Below, in pieces: positions 7,650 through 16,088 of a stretch of 64,000 nt of DNA (its first letter is position 1; each line of letters opens with the position of its first letter). Below the pieces are notes generated by a model. That model had not been told where the DNA came from. It worked only from the letters and a program-made list of their open reading frames with translations, and ran no database searches. The translations under genes were made by a program, and so were the position numbers. Source of the DNA: Pseudidiomarina aestuarii (GTDB taxonomy: Bacteria > Pseudomonadota > Gammaproteobacteria > Enterobacterales > Alteromonadaceae); the NCBI RefSeq assembly GCF_003987355.1, contig NZ_PIPR01000001.1, positions 1-64,000 on the forward strand. The letters run 5' to 3'.

Positions 7650-8507
7650 TTAGTAGAGCAGACTGTATAACACTCGGCGATATTTCGTTGCGAGCGGATC
7701 TCCGGGAGGTAACGCATTGAGCATATCAGTAGCGCGTTGACGTGCGTCGGCATAGTTGAGATCGTGCCGTAACACACCGAAAATTTGCTCGAGAGCCTCT
7801 TCCATGCGTTTGGCCTCAAACAACTTCATAGCAAAATCCATTTTCAGTTCTAGATTCTCCGGTTGGGCGCTGAGTTGTTCAGCGAGCTGTCTCAGTTCCG
7901 GTGAATCAGCCGCCTCGTCTGCTATTTTTAATTTGCTGACGAGGTGCTGATAAAAGCTGTCTTGATCAACCATAGTTATCGAGTCTAGGAGTTCACGGAC
8001 TTGCCCGAGACGGCCGAGCTCCAGTGCTGCGGCTGCCAGAACGAGTCGGGTTTGAGCTGCACTGGAATCGATATCAAAGGCCTGCTTCGCTAACCCATAA
8101 GCAGTTTCATAGTCCGTTGCCTCGAGTTGCTGCATCGCTTGTTCGATGAGTTCTTCAGTTGGACTCGGCAGGTGTCCTTGAATCCGCTCGCGAATCGCCG
8201 TTTCGGGCTCAACACCGGCAAAACCATCGACCGGTTGGCCGTCTTTAAAGAATGCAACAGTTGGCAGGTTGCGAACGCCGAATTGCGCTGCAAGCTGCTG
8301 TTGTTCGTCGCAGTTCAATTTGGCCAATACGACTGTACTTGCATGTTCAGCAGCTAATTTCTCTAAAATGGGGAGCAATTGCATGCTGGGCTCATTCCAA
8401 TCAGCCCAGAAAAACACCAGAACTAATTTGGATTGAGAACCTTCTAAAATGGTTTCTTGAAAGTTCTGAACCGTCACATCGACGATATTTGCTGCTGTCG
8501 AAAGCAT
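7650..8507 (-). CDS. cnoX: Co-chaperone CnoX (YbbN), thioredoxin domain plus TPR repeats
   Basis: CnoX is a holdase that protects proteins from oxidation and hands them to GroEL/ES. The 285 residues (E. coli: 284) consist of an N-terminal thioredoxin fold (about 1-110) and a C-terminal TPR region ending with the conserved KYRRVLYSLLY. In the thioredoxin site the sequence is ADWNEPSMQL, so the usual CxxC, and also the last cysteine of the SxxC seen in E. coli, are absent (Ser41 in its place). The second conserved cysteine, in the LAKLNCDEQ motif (Cys66), is kept. It therefore cannot be a disulfide reductase of the thioredoxin type. tmcA follows on the same strand. Confidence 0.93.
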   Translation of the reverse strand: MLSTAANIVDVTVQNFQETILEGSQSKLVLVFFWADWNEPSMQLLPILEKLAAEHASTVVLAKLNCDEQQQLAAQFGVRNLPTVAFFKDGQPVDGFAGVEPETAIRERIQGHLPSPTEELIEQAMQQLEATDYETAYGLAKQAFDIDSSAAQTRLVLAAAALELGRLGQVRELLDSITMVDQDSFYQHLVSKLKIADEAADSPELRQLAEQLSAQPENLELKMDFAMKLFEAKRMEEALEQIFGVLRHDLNYADARQRATDMLNALPPGDPLATKYRRVLYSLLY

Positions 8508-8538
8508 AGTGACCTCAATATATAGATTCTAACCAGTA

Positions 8539-9891
8539 TTACGAAAACCAACGTAGTAGCTTTTGTTTAAACGAGGTGTAAGGCGGATAGCGAAACTTGG
8601 GATCAAACCAGAAAGGTCGCGACATCAACGCCTTGTGATGGCTAAAGGTGTCGAAGCCAAATTTTCCATGGTAGCGGCCCATACCGCTCGGTCCTACACC
8701 ACCAAAAGGTAGCTCGGGATTGAGCATGAACATCAAAGTATCATTGTTGCACTGATTTCCCGCATGGGTGTTCTCTGTTAGCTGTTGCAATGTCGACCTG
8801 TTGCTACTGAAACCGTACAGAGCCAGTGGTTTGTCACGCCGCTGAATAAAGTCAATGGCTTCAGCTAAGTTATTTACCGGCAACACCGGCAGAATAGGAC
8901 CAAAAATCTCTTCCTGCATGACCGCGCTGTCGGCAGCAACTGAAGTGAGTATGGTCGGTTCAATGTAGCGTTCTTCACGCTCATAGTTACCGCCATGGGC
9001 AACCGTTCCATCGCTCAAATACCCGACCAGCCGCTGCCAATGTTGTTCATTCACGATGCGGCCATAGTCACTAGCTTGATCGGCTTCCGCACCAAAAAAT
9101 TCGTGAATGGCCTTTTTTAATTCATCGACTAGTGCATCGTGTTGACGAGCATCGACCAACACATAATCTGGGGCAATACAGGTTTGTCCAGCATTAATCC
9201 ATTTTCCCCAAGCAATACGTCGAGCGGTAGTGGGAAGGTCCGCATCATTCAGCACCACCGCGGGACTCTTACCACCCAACTCAAGGGTGACAGGGGTCAA
9301 GTGTTCAGCCGCTGCTTTCATGACGATACGGCCAACGCGCCCGCCCCCAGTGTACATGATGTGGTCAAAGCGCTCTGCCAACAGTTGTTGTGCCGTTTCT
9401 GCGCCACCAGTGAAGACCTTAATGGCTTTGGGATCTAAGTAATCGGGCAACAGCCGAGCCAACAAAGTCGCTGTCGCATCAGCCAATTCGGATGGTTTAA
9501 GGACAGCGCAATTACCAGCTGCAATAGCAGCCACTAATGGACTGAGCAACAATTGAATAGGGTAGTTCCAAGCACCCATAATCAGAACCACGCCGAGAGG
9601 TTCCGGTTGTAAGTAACTTTTACCTGGCCAGGCCAGCAGCGGTTGGGAAACCCGCTGCGGGCGCATCCATCGACGTAGATGCTTCAATGTGTGTTTGATA
9701 TCACTGCGCAAAAAACCAATTTCGGTCAGCCAACCCTCGGCGGTAGATTTTCCTAAATCGTCATGAAGTGCTTGTAAAAGGTCTTCTTCATTATCAACGA
9801 TCAGTTTATCTAGCGCTTCAAGTTGCTGTTTACGCCAGCTGTAGGAGCGCGTAACTCCTGTTGCGTAGGTAGTGCGCAGTGATTCAATCAT
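8539..9891 (-). CDS. Class 3 aldehyde dehydrogenase (coniferyl aldehyde dehydrogenase-like)
   Basis: A 450-residue NAD(P)-dependent aldehyde dehydrogenase of the short, class 3 type. The glycine motif YTGGGRVG, the catalytic glutamate motif ELGGKSPAV and the catalytic cysteine in NAGQTCIAPDY are all present, as are EEIFGPILPV and the C-terminal RYPPYTSFKQ stretch usual in coniferyl-aldehyde-dehydrogenase-like proteins. The natural substrate is not known; long-chain or aromatic aldehydes are typical of the family. Its ATG overlaps the TGA of gabD (ATGA), so the two dehydrogenases are translationally coupled and probably act on related substrates or stresses. Confidence 0.9.
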   Translation of the reverse strand: MIESLRTTYATGVTRSYSWRKQQLEALDKLIVDNEEDLLQALHDDLGKSTAEGWLTEIGFLRSDIKHTLKHLRRWMRPQRVSQPLLAWPGKSYLQPEPLGVVLIMGAWNYPIQLLLSPLVAAIAAGNCAVLKPSELADATATLLARLLPDYLDPKAIKVFTGGAETAQQLLAERFDHIMYTGGGRVGRIVMKAAAEHLTPVTLELGGKSPAVVLNDADLPTTARRIAWGKWINAGQTCIAPDYVLVDARQHDALVDELKKAIHEFFGAEADQASDYGRIVNEQHWQRLVGYLSDGTVAHGGNYEREERYIEPTILTSVAADSAVMQEEIFGPILPVLPVNNLAEAIDFIQRRDKPLALYGFSSNRSTLQQLTENTHAGNQCNNDTLMFMLNPELPFGGVGPSGMGRYHGKFGFDTFSHHKALMSRPFWFDPKFRYPPYTSFKQKLLRWFS

Positions 9892-11342
9892 GCTAATCCG
9901 CCTAAGGTAATATTTTTGGTTTCTTGGTATTCAGCCAAACCGTAGCGAGATCCCTCGCGTCCGATACCTGACTCTTTGACACCACCAAACGCATTGTAAG
10001 CATGCGATATGGCACCAGCATTGATGCCTAGCATACCGCAGTCGAGTTGTTCGCTCACGCGATAGATTTGAGCGATATCTTGCGAACAGAAATAGCCAGC
10101 TAAGCCAAATGGCGTCGAGTTTGCATTGGTTATGGCTTCTTCCTCATCCGCAAATGTTTGAATGGCAATCACAGGTCCAAATATTTCCTCCTGCGCAATA
10201 GCCATAGTTGCTGTTACTTTATTAAGTAAAGTCGGTGCATAGAATTGTCGACCAAGGTCAGTCAGCACCTTGCCACCACGAACAAGTTTGGCGCCTTGCT
10301 CTTGGGCTTGAGCTACTAGACGTTCGACTTTTTCAACGGCACTTTCATCAATTAAGGGGCCGTAGTCGGCATCTTCGACATCGCCAGCAGCAACTTTGAG
10401 GCTCTCCAAACGTTGCTCCAAACGCTGAATAAAGTCCTCTTCAATCGCTTCGTCGATGAATACTCGATTCGCCGCAATACAGGTTTGCCCGGCATTGCGG
10501 AATTTGGCAATCATGAGCTGGTCAATCGCATGGTCGATATCGGCTGATTTAAAGACAATGAACGGTGCGTTGCCACCCAGTTCTAGTGACACCTTCTTCA
10601 TGGTGCCTGCACATTGTTCCATGAGTTGCTTGCCGACTGCCGTTGAGCCAGTGAAGGTGAACTTGCGAACTCGAGGATGCGTGGTCAGTACCTCACCGAC
10701 AGCTTTAGCATCGGTTGTCGGGACAATATTAATGACCCCATCAGGGATACCGACTTCGCTCGCGAGTTGCGCCAGAGCTAATGCAGATAATGGGGTTTGC
10801 TGCGGTGGCTTGACCACTATGGTACAACCTGCAGCGAGAGCGGGTGCTACTTTGCGAGTGATCATGGCATTCGGGAAGTTCCACGGTGTAATGGCTGTGC
10901 AGACCCCGACACCTTGCTTGGTGATCCAACTCCGTTGCTCCGCTTGCGACTGCGGCAGAATATCGCCATAACTACGTTCGGCCTCGCCTGCAAACCAATC
11001 AATAAAGCTCGCACCGTATTCAATTTCGCCTACGGCTTCTGCAACAGGTTTACCCTGCTCAGAGCTCATCAGCTCGCCGAGAGCTTGTTTGTTCGCCAAA
11101 ATAGCTTGATGCCATTTTCGCAGTACTGCGGCACGTTCGGCCGGCGTCTTTTGTTGCCACAGTGGCAGAGCACGATAGGCCGCATCAATTGCTCGCTCGG
11201 CCAATTGCGAGTCGCCATCAGCGACTTCTGTAATGACCTCAGAGGTCGCCGGATTTTTAACTGAAAAGCGTTCATCGGTAGGAACCCAATGCCCGTCAAT
11301 GAAAGCATTGGTTTGTATAAGTGAACGTTTACTGTGAGCCAT
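9888..11342 (-). CDS. gabD: NAD(P)-dependent succinate-semialdehyde dehydrogenase
   Basis: A 484-residue aldehyde dehydrogenase that resembles GabD (E. coli: 482), which oxidises succinate semialdehyde to succinate. The oxyanion asparagine motif TPWNFP, FTGSTAVGKQL, ELGGNAPF (catalytic Glu) and NAGQTCIAANR (catalytic Cys) are all present, and the C-terminus has the SGIGREGSRYG motif of the GabD branch. No gabT transaminase is next to it; instead a second aldehyde dehydrogenase overlaps its stop codon by four bases. Related glutarate-semialdehyde dehydrogenases cannot be excluded. Confidence 0.88.
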   Translation of the reverse strand: MAHSKRSLIQTNAFIDGHWVPTDERFSVKNPATSEVITEVADGDSQLAERAIDAAYRALPLWQQKTPAERAAVLRKWHQAILANKQALGELMSSEQGKPVAEAVGEIEYGASFIDWFAGEAERSYGDILPQSQAEQRSWITKQGVGVCTAITPWNFPNAMITRKVAPALAAGCTIVVKPPQQTPLSALALAQLASEVGIPDGVINIVPTTDAKAVGEVLTTHPRVRKFTFTGSTAVGKQLMEQCAGTMKKVSLELGGNAPFIVFKSADIDHAIDQLMIAKFRNAGQTCIAANRVFIDEAIEEDFIQRLEQRLESLKVAAGDVEDADYGPLIDESAVEKVERLVAQAQEQGAKLVRGGKVLTDLGRQFYAPTLLNKVTATMAIAQEEIFGPVIAIQTFADEEEAITNANSTPFGLAGYFCSQDIAQIYRVSEQLDCGMLGINAGAISHAYNAFGGVKESGIGREGSRYGLAEYQETKNITLGGLA

Positions 11343-11466
11343 CTACATCTCCTCTAAGTCGCTGTAGCAAACGACAATGGTACTTGAGTGAGTTGAGCTA
11401 CTTATATACAAGAGTATTGAGGTTAAATACGCCAACTTCAACCGTAGCGACCAAATTGACTTTTGC

Positions 11467-11495
11467 TTGTAATTATTCACAACCTCGCGTATAGT
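11467..11495 (+). promoter_or_regulatory. Probable sigma-70 promoter of deaD
   Basis: A -35 like TTGTAA (11467-11472) and a -10 like TATAGT (11490-11495) are 17 bases apart. The region after the -10 is GC-rich (GCGCGCTC), as in growth-rate or stringently controlled promoters. The predicted transcript starts near 11502, giving a leader of about 200 nt before deaD. Confidence 0.6.
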
Positions 11496-11501
11496 GCGCG
11501 C

Positions 11502-11707
11502 TCCTCAGGGTCATTACCGCTATTGATGGGAGCGGCTTTACCCCTGAATCGTTGGGGTAAACAGCGCCTAATTCCTGCCAGAGTGTTCATCATGTTCTGT
11601 TGCTTGGTGTATTCAGCCCCCTTGTAAGTTGAAGAGAGCTTACCGACGCCTTTTAGCGTGTCGCTGTGCGATTGCGTGCGCGGTAAACAGAACATTGTGA
11701 GAAAAAT
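11502..11707 (+). promoter_or_regulatory. Structured 5' leader of deaD
   Basis: The stretch between gabD and deaD is 365 bases long and holds no convincing gene. Downstream of the predicted promoter there are two clear inverted repeats: TTTACCCC/GGGGTAAA (11537-11544 and 11554-11561, 9-base loop) and a long-range 10-bp perfect pair ATGTTCTGTT/AACAGAACAT (11592-11601 and 11686-11695), whose 3' arm ends 12 bases before the start codon. No clear Shine-Dalgarno is seen next to the ATG. E. coli deaD also has a long regulated leader. Cold-shock or autoregulatory control is inference. Confidence 0.55.
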
Positions 11708-13543
11708 ATGTCTGAAGTTATGACAGGCCTTTCCTTTGCGGAAATGGGTCTAGCCCCGATTATTGCAAAACAAGTAGAAGCCCTTGGTTTCTCGACCCCT
11801 ACACCAATTCAAGCGCAAGCTATTCCAGCATTGCTCGAAGGCACAAACGTACTTGGCGAAGCGCAAACCGGAACTGGTAAAACAGCTGCGTTCGGCTTGC
11901 CAGGACTAACCTTGTTAGATCCGAAAGAACGCAGCACGCAAATGCTTGTGGTTGCGCCAACGCGTGAACTAGCGATGCAGGTTGCTGCCGCAATTACCGA
12001 ATTTGGTCAAAAAATGCGTGGTGTTGAAGTGGCAACCGTTTATGGTGGCTCTGCATTTGGCCCACAAATCAAAGCTTTGCGCGGTGGCGCACAAGTGGTT
12101 GTTGGAACACCAGGTCGATTACTCGATTTATTGAATAAAGGCGTGTTGAACTTATCAGCGCTGCGTCTTGCTGTTCTTGATGAAGCCGATGAGATGTTGA
12201 ACATGGGCTTCGTTGAAGATATCGAAACCATTATGGCGAAAGTTCCTGCGACTTCGCAGCGTGCGTTGTTTTCTGCAACCATGCCGACGGCTATCCGTAA
12301 ACTAGCGAAAACCTTCCTCGTGAATGAAGCCGGTGAACAGCCATTAAACATTCAAATTGCTGCGAAAACGCAAGCACAAGCGACTATTCGTCAGCGCGCT
12401 TGGCAAGTACGCGGTGTCACTAAGATAACCGCATTAGCACGTCTTTTAGAGACCATGGAATATCAACGCGTATTGATCTTCGTCCGTACTCGTCAAGATA
12501 CCATGGACCTGACCGAGCAACTGCAGCGTCTTGGCTTCAAAGCATCACCGTTAAGTGGTGATTTGACTCAAGTACAGCGTGAGCAAACGGTATCTCAGCT
12601 CCGTAGTGGTCATGTTGAAATCCTGGTCGCAACCGATGTTGTTGCTCGTGGTCTTGATGTTCCTGAAATCACACACGTCATTAACTATGACTTACCAGGT
12701 GATTCAGAGTCGTACGTTCACCGCATTGGCCGTACCGGCCGTGCCGGACGTAGCGGCGAAGCTATTTTGTTCTTCCGTCCGCGTGAGAAACACTTGTTGC
12801 GTCATTATGAGCGACTCACTAACGGCACCATTGAGTTTTTTGAAATTCCGAATGCGAGTGAGTTGAGCACGCATCGTCAATTGAAATTACTCAGCACCAT
12901 TCAAGAAACGGTGGCGAAGCAAGATTTAACGCAGTTAACGACTATTGTCGAAAAGCTGCAAACCGAATCTGAATTGTCACTGTTGCAAATTGCGACCGCA
13001 TTGTTGGCACAAACTCAACAAGCTCGACCGTTGATTGTTGCTGATGATCCTAAGGTTCGCGAATACTCGGACAAACCAGAGCGTCGCGCGCGTGACGCGA
13101 AACGTGGTGACCGTCCTGAGCGTGGCGAACGACCAGCGCGTGGACCGCGTGAATCACGTGATGCAAATATTGAGTTCGATACCTACAAGATACAAGTCGG
13201 TCGTGAGCACGGTGCTCGGCCACAGGATATCGTGGGTGCCATAGCAAATGAAGCGTCGATGGATAGTCGTTTTATTGGTCAAATTCAGTTATTTGACGGT
13301 CATAGCTTGGTTGAATTGCCAAAAGGCCTTCCGGTTGCTGTTTTACGCGTACTGCAAAAAGCACGGGTACGTCAGCATCAAATGGGGATGGAGTTGGCTG
13401 GTGAACAGATTACCCGTAAGCCACGTGGTGATAAGCCACCTCGCGGTGAACGTCCGGCCTTCAAAGGCGCTCCAAAACGAGCTGCTGGCGCTGGACGTGA
13501 CGGCAAAGCTGACCGCGGTAACCGCAGTCGCCGCTTTCAATAA
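11708..13543 (+). CDS. deaD: Cold-shock DEAD-box RNA helicase DeaD/CsdA
   Basis: DeaD unwinds RNA duplexes and helps 50S ribosome assembly and mRNA decay, above all in the cold. The 611 residues carry the full helicase core: Q motif (FSTPTPIQAQAIP), motif I AQTGTGKTA, motif II DEAD (LDEADEMLN), motif III SAT, and motif VI HRIGRTGRAG. After about residue 450 comes the arginine-rich linker with RGDRPERGERPARGPRE, an RNA-binding DbpA-type fold (about 490-565) and a basic tail ending in RGNRSRRFQ. This layout is specific to DeaD/CsdA among the DEAD-box proteins. It is monocistronic, with its own promoter and leader and a hairpin terminator after the stop. Confidence 0.95.
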   Translation: MSEVMTGLSFAEMGLAPIIAKQVEALGFSTPTPIQAQAIPALLEGTNVLGEAQTGTGKTAAFGLPGLTLLDPKERSTQMLVVAPTRELAMQVAAAITEFGQKMRGVEVATVYGGSAFGPQIKALRGGAQVVVGTPGRLLDLLNKGVLNLSALRLAVLDEADEMLNMGFVEDIETIMAKVPATSQRALFSATMPTAIRKLAKTFLVNEAGEQPLNIQIAAKTQAQATIRQRAWQVRGVTKITALARLLETMEYQRVLIFVRTRQDTMDLTEQLQRLGFKASPLSGDLTQVQREQTVSQLRSGHVEILVATDVVARGLDVPEITHVINYDLPGDSESYVHRIGRTGRAGRSGEAILFFRPREKHLLRHYERLTNGTIEFFEIPNASELSTHRQLKLLSTIQETVAKQDLTQLTTIVEKLQTESELSLLQIATALLAQTQQARPLIVADDPKVREYSDKPERRARDAKRGDRPERGERPARGPRESRDANIEFDTYKIQVGREHGARPQDIVGAIANEASMDSRFIGQIQLFDGHSLVELPKGLPVAVLRVLQKARVRQHQMGMELAGEQITRKPRGDKPPRGERPAFKGAPKRAAGAGRDGKADRGNRSRRFQ

Positions 13544-13564
13544 GCATTAACGAAATATGAGACA

Positions 13565-13592
13565 AAGGCCGCATTGAATGCGGCCTTTTTTA
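13565..13592. terminator. Bidirectional terminator between deaD and the photolyase gene
   Basis: A perfect 10-bp stem AAGGCCGCAT / ATGCGGCCTT (13565-13574 and 13578-13587) with a TGA loop is followed by T residues. The stop codon of the minus-strand photolyase gene (13590-13592) lies inside the T run. Confidence 0.88.
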
Positions 13593-15182
13593 TAGGTCTT
13601 CGAGCGACTCAAGGTAATGATTGGCTTGTTGAATCAATTCTTTTTTATCGGCATCGGCACGCTTTTCCCATTGTTTGGTAATCAATGCCATACGCGGATT
13701 CCGACTGAGTTCGTCGAAATGGCGATCAATAAAATGCCAATACAGACTATTGAACGGACAAGCCTTTTCGCCCACTTTACGCTGCACCTGATAGTGACAG
13801 TCATTGCAATAGTGCGACATTTTTTGAATGTAACTACCGCTGGAAATATAAGGTTTAGTCGCTAGTACACCACCATCCGCATATTGGCTCATGCCACGTG
13901 TATTGGGTAGTTCAACCCACTGTAACGCGTCAATATAAATTCCCAAATACCAGCGGTCGACAAAGTCTGGATGAGCGCCAATCAGTAGCGCAAAATTTCC
14001 CGTCACCATCAGTCGTTGAATGTGATGCGCATAGGCATAATCGAGTGACTGATTGATGCTGTGTTGCAGACACGCCATTTTGGTATTCGCAGTCCAGTAA
14101 AAATCGGGTAATTCGCGATTGTGATTAAAATGATTCACCGACTCATAATCGGGCATACGCTGCCAATATATAGCGCGTACATACTCTCGCCAGCCAATAA
14201 TCTGCCGCACGAATCCCTCAATTTGCGCTAGCGATACGGTATCTTGATGCGAACGCCAGTACTCTATAGCTTTATCCACCACTTCACGCGGCGTGATCAT
14301 TTTGGTGTTGAGAGCAAACGATACGCGAGCATGATAAAGCGACCAGCCGTCTGTGGTCATGGCATCTTGATAGCGACCAAAATGAATGAGCATATTCTCG
14401 ATGAAAAAAGACAGTAATTCGCGTGCCTGACTGCGGGTCACTGGCCAAATGAGTTTGCGTGGTTCCGCGTGGCCCATAGTTTTTACTTCACAACGCTCAA
14501 GCATGGTATCAATAACACTGACATCATTGGCAAAGCAGAGTGGTTGGGGAATATCATGGTCGCGCGGCAATTTCTCGCGATTTTCCTTGTCGTAATTCCA
14601 TTGTCCGCCCTCGGGCTTACCATCGACCGTCATTAAGTAGCCGGTTTCTTTTCTCATTCGGCGATAGAAATGCTCCATGATGGTATTTGATTTGCCGCTG
14701 AACCAGCGGTCGAGGACATCACGTTGCGTTAAGAAGTGTTCACTATCATGCCAATGGACCGCACAATTGGCAGTCTCAGCCCACTGTTGCAGTTGTTGAT
14801 CGACGCGGTACTCATCCGGTTGTTGTAGATGAACATCTTTCGCTGTGGTTTGTTCGACAATCCAGTTGAGGTTTTCGGTCAGGCTTTGGGTGTTATCAGG
14901 CGCATCGAGTTGCAGGTACAAAACACGGTGGCCGGCGGTGGTTAGAGCATCAGCGAAATGACGCATGGCAGAGAAAAAGGCGAGGATTTTCTGCCTATGA
15001 TGAACGACATAATCGGTTTCCTGACGCATCTCCATTAACACGAACAGGCGCTCATCTTGAGTGGATTTGTACCATGAGTGACCAGCGTGCAATTGATCAC
15101 CCATGATCAGAGCCACACTTGAGATCGGTTGGTCGTTGATAGCTTGAGACAACTTAGAACGGTTGCTGTATCGATTCGTCAC
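13590..15182 (-). CDS. Iron-sulfur bacterial cryptochrome/(6-4) photolyase (PhrB-like)
   Basis: A 530-residue member of the FeS-BCP family (COG3046), FAD enzymes that repair UV (6-4) photoproducts with blue light. The N-terminus has the antenna-domain motif LIMGDQL; the FAD domain follows. Four cysteines, 371, 459, 462 and 475, are spaced 88, 3 and 13 residues apart, the spacing of the [4Fe-4S] ligands in Agrobacterium PhrB. The surrounding HYCNDCHY and KACPFNSLYWHF match the family. The start gives about 20 residues before the conserved core, so a later start is possible. The gene stands alone, facing deaD, with which it shares a terminator. Confidence 0.92.
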   Translation of the reverse strand: MTNRYSNRSKLSQAINDQPISSVALIMGDQLHAGHSWYKSTQDERLFVLMEMRQETDYVVHHRQKILAFFSAMRHFADALTTAGHRVLYLQLDAPDNTQSLTENLNWIVEQTTAKDVHLQQPDEYRVDQQLQQWAETANCAVHWHDSEHFLTQRDVLDRWFSGKSNTIMEHFYRRMRKETGYLMTVDGKPEGGQWNYDKENREKLPRDHDIPQPLCFANDVSVIDTMLERCEVKTMGHAEPRKLIWPVTRSQARELLSFFIENMLIHFGRYQDAMTTDGWSLYHARVSFALNTKMITPREVVDKAIEYWRSHQDTVSLAQIEGFVRQIIGWREYVRAIYWQRMPDYESVNHFNHNRELPDFYWTANTKMACLQHSINQSLDYAYAHHIQRLMVTGNFALLIGAHPDFVDRWYLGIYIDALQWVELPNTRGMSQYADGGVLATKPYISSGSYIQKMSHYCNDCHYQVQRKVGEKACPFNSLYWHFIDRHFDELSRNPRMALITKQWEKRADADKKELIQQANHYLESLEDL

Positions 15183-15338
15183 GCAAATTCCAGAATTGAC
15201 TGATTATTGGCTTCACTTACGTGTTTCGCGTACGTCTAGATCGTTAGAAATCCGTGAAAAGTGTAGCCAAACGTAGCTGTTATTGCATTTTTTTGGCATC
15301 ATGCCGCTTATTCTTGATAGCTCTCAATAGGTGCCCAC

Positions 15339-16079
15339 ATGCAACCGGTCAATGTAATCTGTATCAAATGGGGAACGAAATACGGTTCTGATTACGTCAA
15401 CACACTGTATTCTATGGTGAGCAGGCATTTATCGCGGCCATTTCGTTTTGTTTGCTTCAGTGATGATCACGAGGGAATTCGTGAAGAAGTTGAAGTGAAG
15501 CCGATTCCACCTATAGGTTTCGAAGATTTTGACCAACGCAAACCTTGGACCTTCGCACACGGATGGCTGAAGTTAACCTGTTTTGCACAACCACTCTATG
15601 ATTTAGAGGGACCTACATTATTCCTCGACCTTGATATTGTGATTGTGGGCTCCTTAGATGAGTTCTTCGAACCCGAAGGTGAATTCCTAGTCATCAAAGA
15701 ATGGGATAAGTCGGATGCTACCGGCAACACTTCTGTTTTTCGTTTCAATATTGGTGCGCATGTGGATGCCCTTGAACATTTGAAAGCAGATCCAGTCGGT
15801 TCGCGCAAAGACGTGCGAAATGAACAAGAATTTATCACTCAGTATGTGGCTCGCCAAGGTAAACTGAAATACTGGCCAGCAGCTTGGTGTCGCAGCTTTA
15901 AACGACATTGTTTGCGCCCGTTTCCATTGAGTTTCTTTCAGGAACCGCGTATTCCTGAGGGCGCCAAGGTCATTATTTTCCATGGTCGTCCACACCCAGA
16001 TGATGCCGTTGCCGGACGCAGTGGTAAATGGTATCGGAAGGTTCTGCCGACAACTTGGATCAATGAATACTGGCGCTGA
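15339..16079 (+). CDS. Putative glycosyltransferase (GT-A fold, DxD motif)
   Basis: A 246-residue protein without signal peptide or membrane segment. The N-terminus (VICIKWGTKYG) and the LFLDLDIVIVGS stretch with Asp97-Leu-Asp99 look like the nucleotide-sugar and metal-binding parts of GT-A glycosyltransferases such as family 8. A C-terminal IFHGRPHPDD segment is typical of the same group of bacterial proteins. The gene ends 9 bases before the Kdo transferase gene, so the two are co-transcribed and a role in lipopolysaccharide core or a surface glycan is likely. Donor and acceptor are unknown. A weak AGG ribosome binding site precedes the ATG. Confidence 0.65.
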   Translation: MQPVNVICIKWGTKYGSDYVNTLYSMVSRHLSRPFRFVCFSDDHEGIREEVEVKPIPPIGFEDFDQRKPWTFAHGWLKLTCFAQPLYDLEGPTLFLDLDIVIVGSLDEFFEPEGEFLVIKEWDKSDATGNTSVFRFNIGAHVDALEHLKADPVGSRKDVRNEQEFITQYVARQGKLKYWPAAWCRSFKRHCLRPFPLSFFQEPRIPEGAKVIIFHGRPHPDDAVAGRSGKWYRKVLPTTWINEYWR

Positions 16080-16088
16080 GTTATACTT

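Noticed and set aside
7535-7819. 94-codon minus-strand frame between cnoX and tmcA
   Set aside because: It overlaps the C-terminal codons of cnoX in another frame and lacks a ribosome binding site.
10456-10971. 171-codon frame opposite gabD
   Set aside because: Antisense shadow of a strongly conserved aldehyde dehydrogenase; low-complexity composition and no start context.
11477-11695. 72-codon minus-strand frame in the deaD leader
   Set aside because: It has no similarity that I recognise, no ribosome binding site, and coincides with the inverted repeats of the leader.
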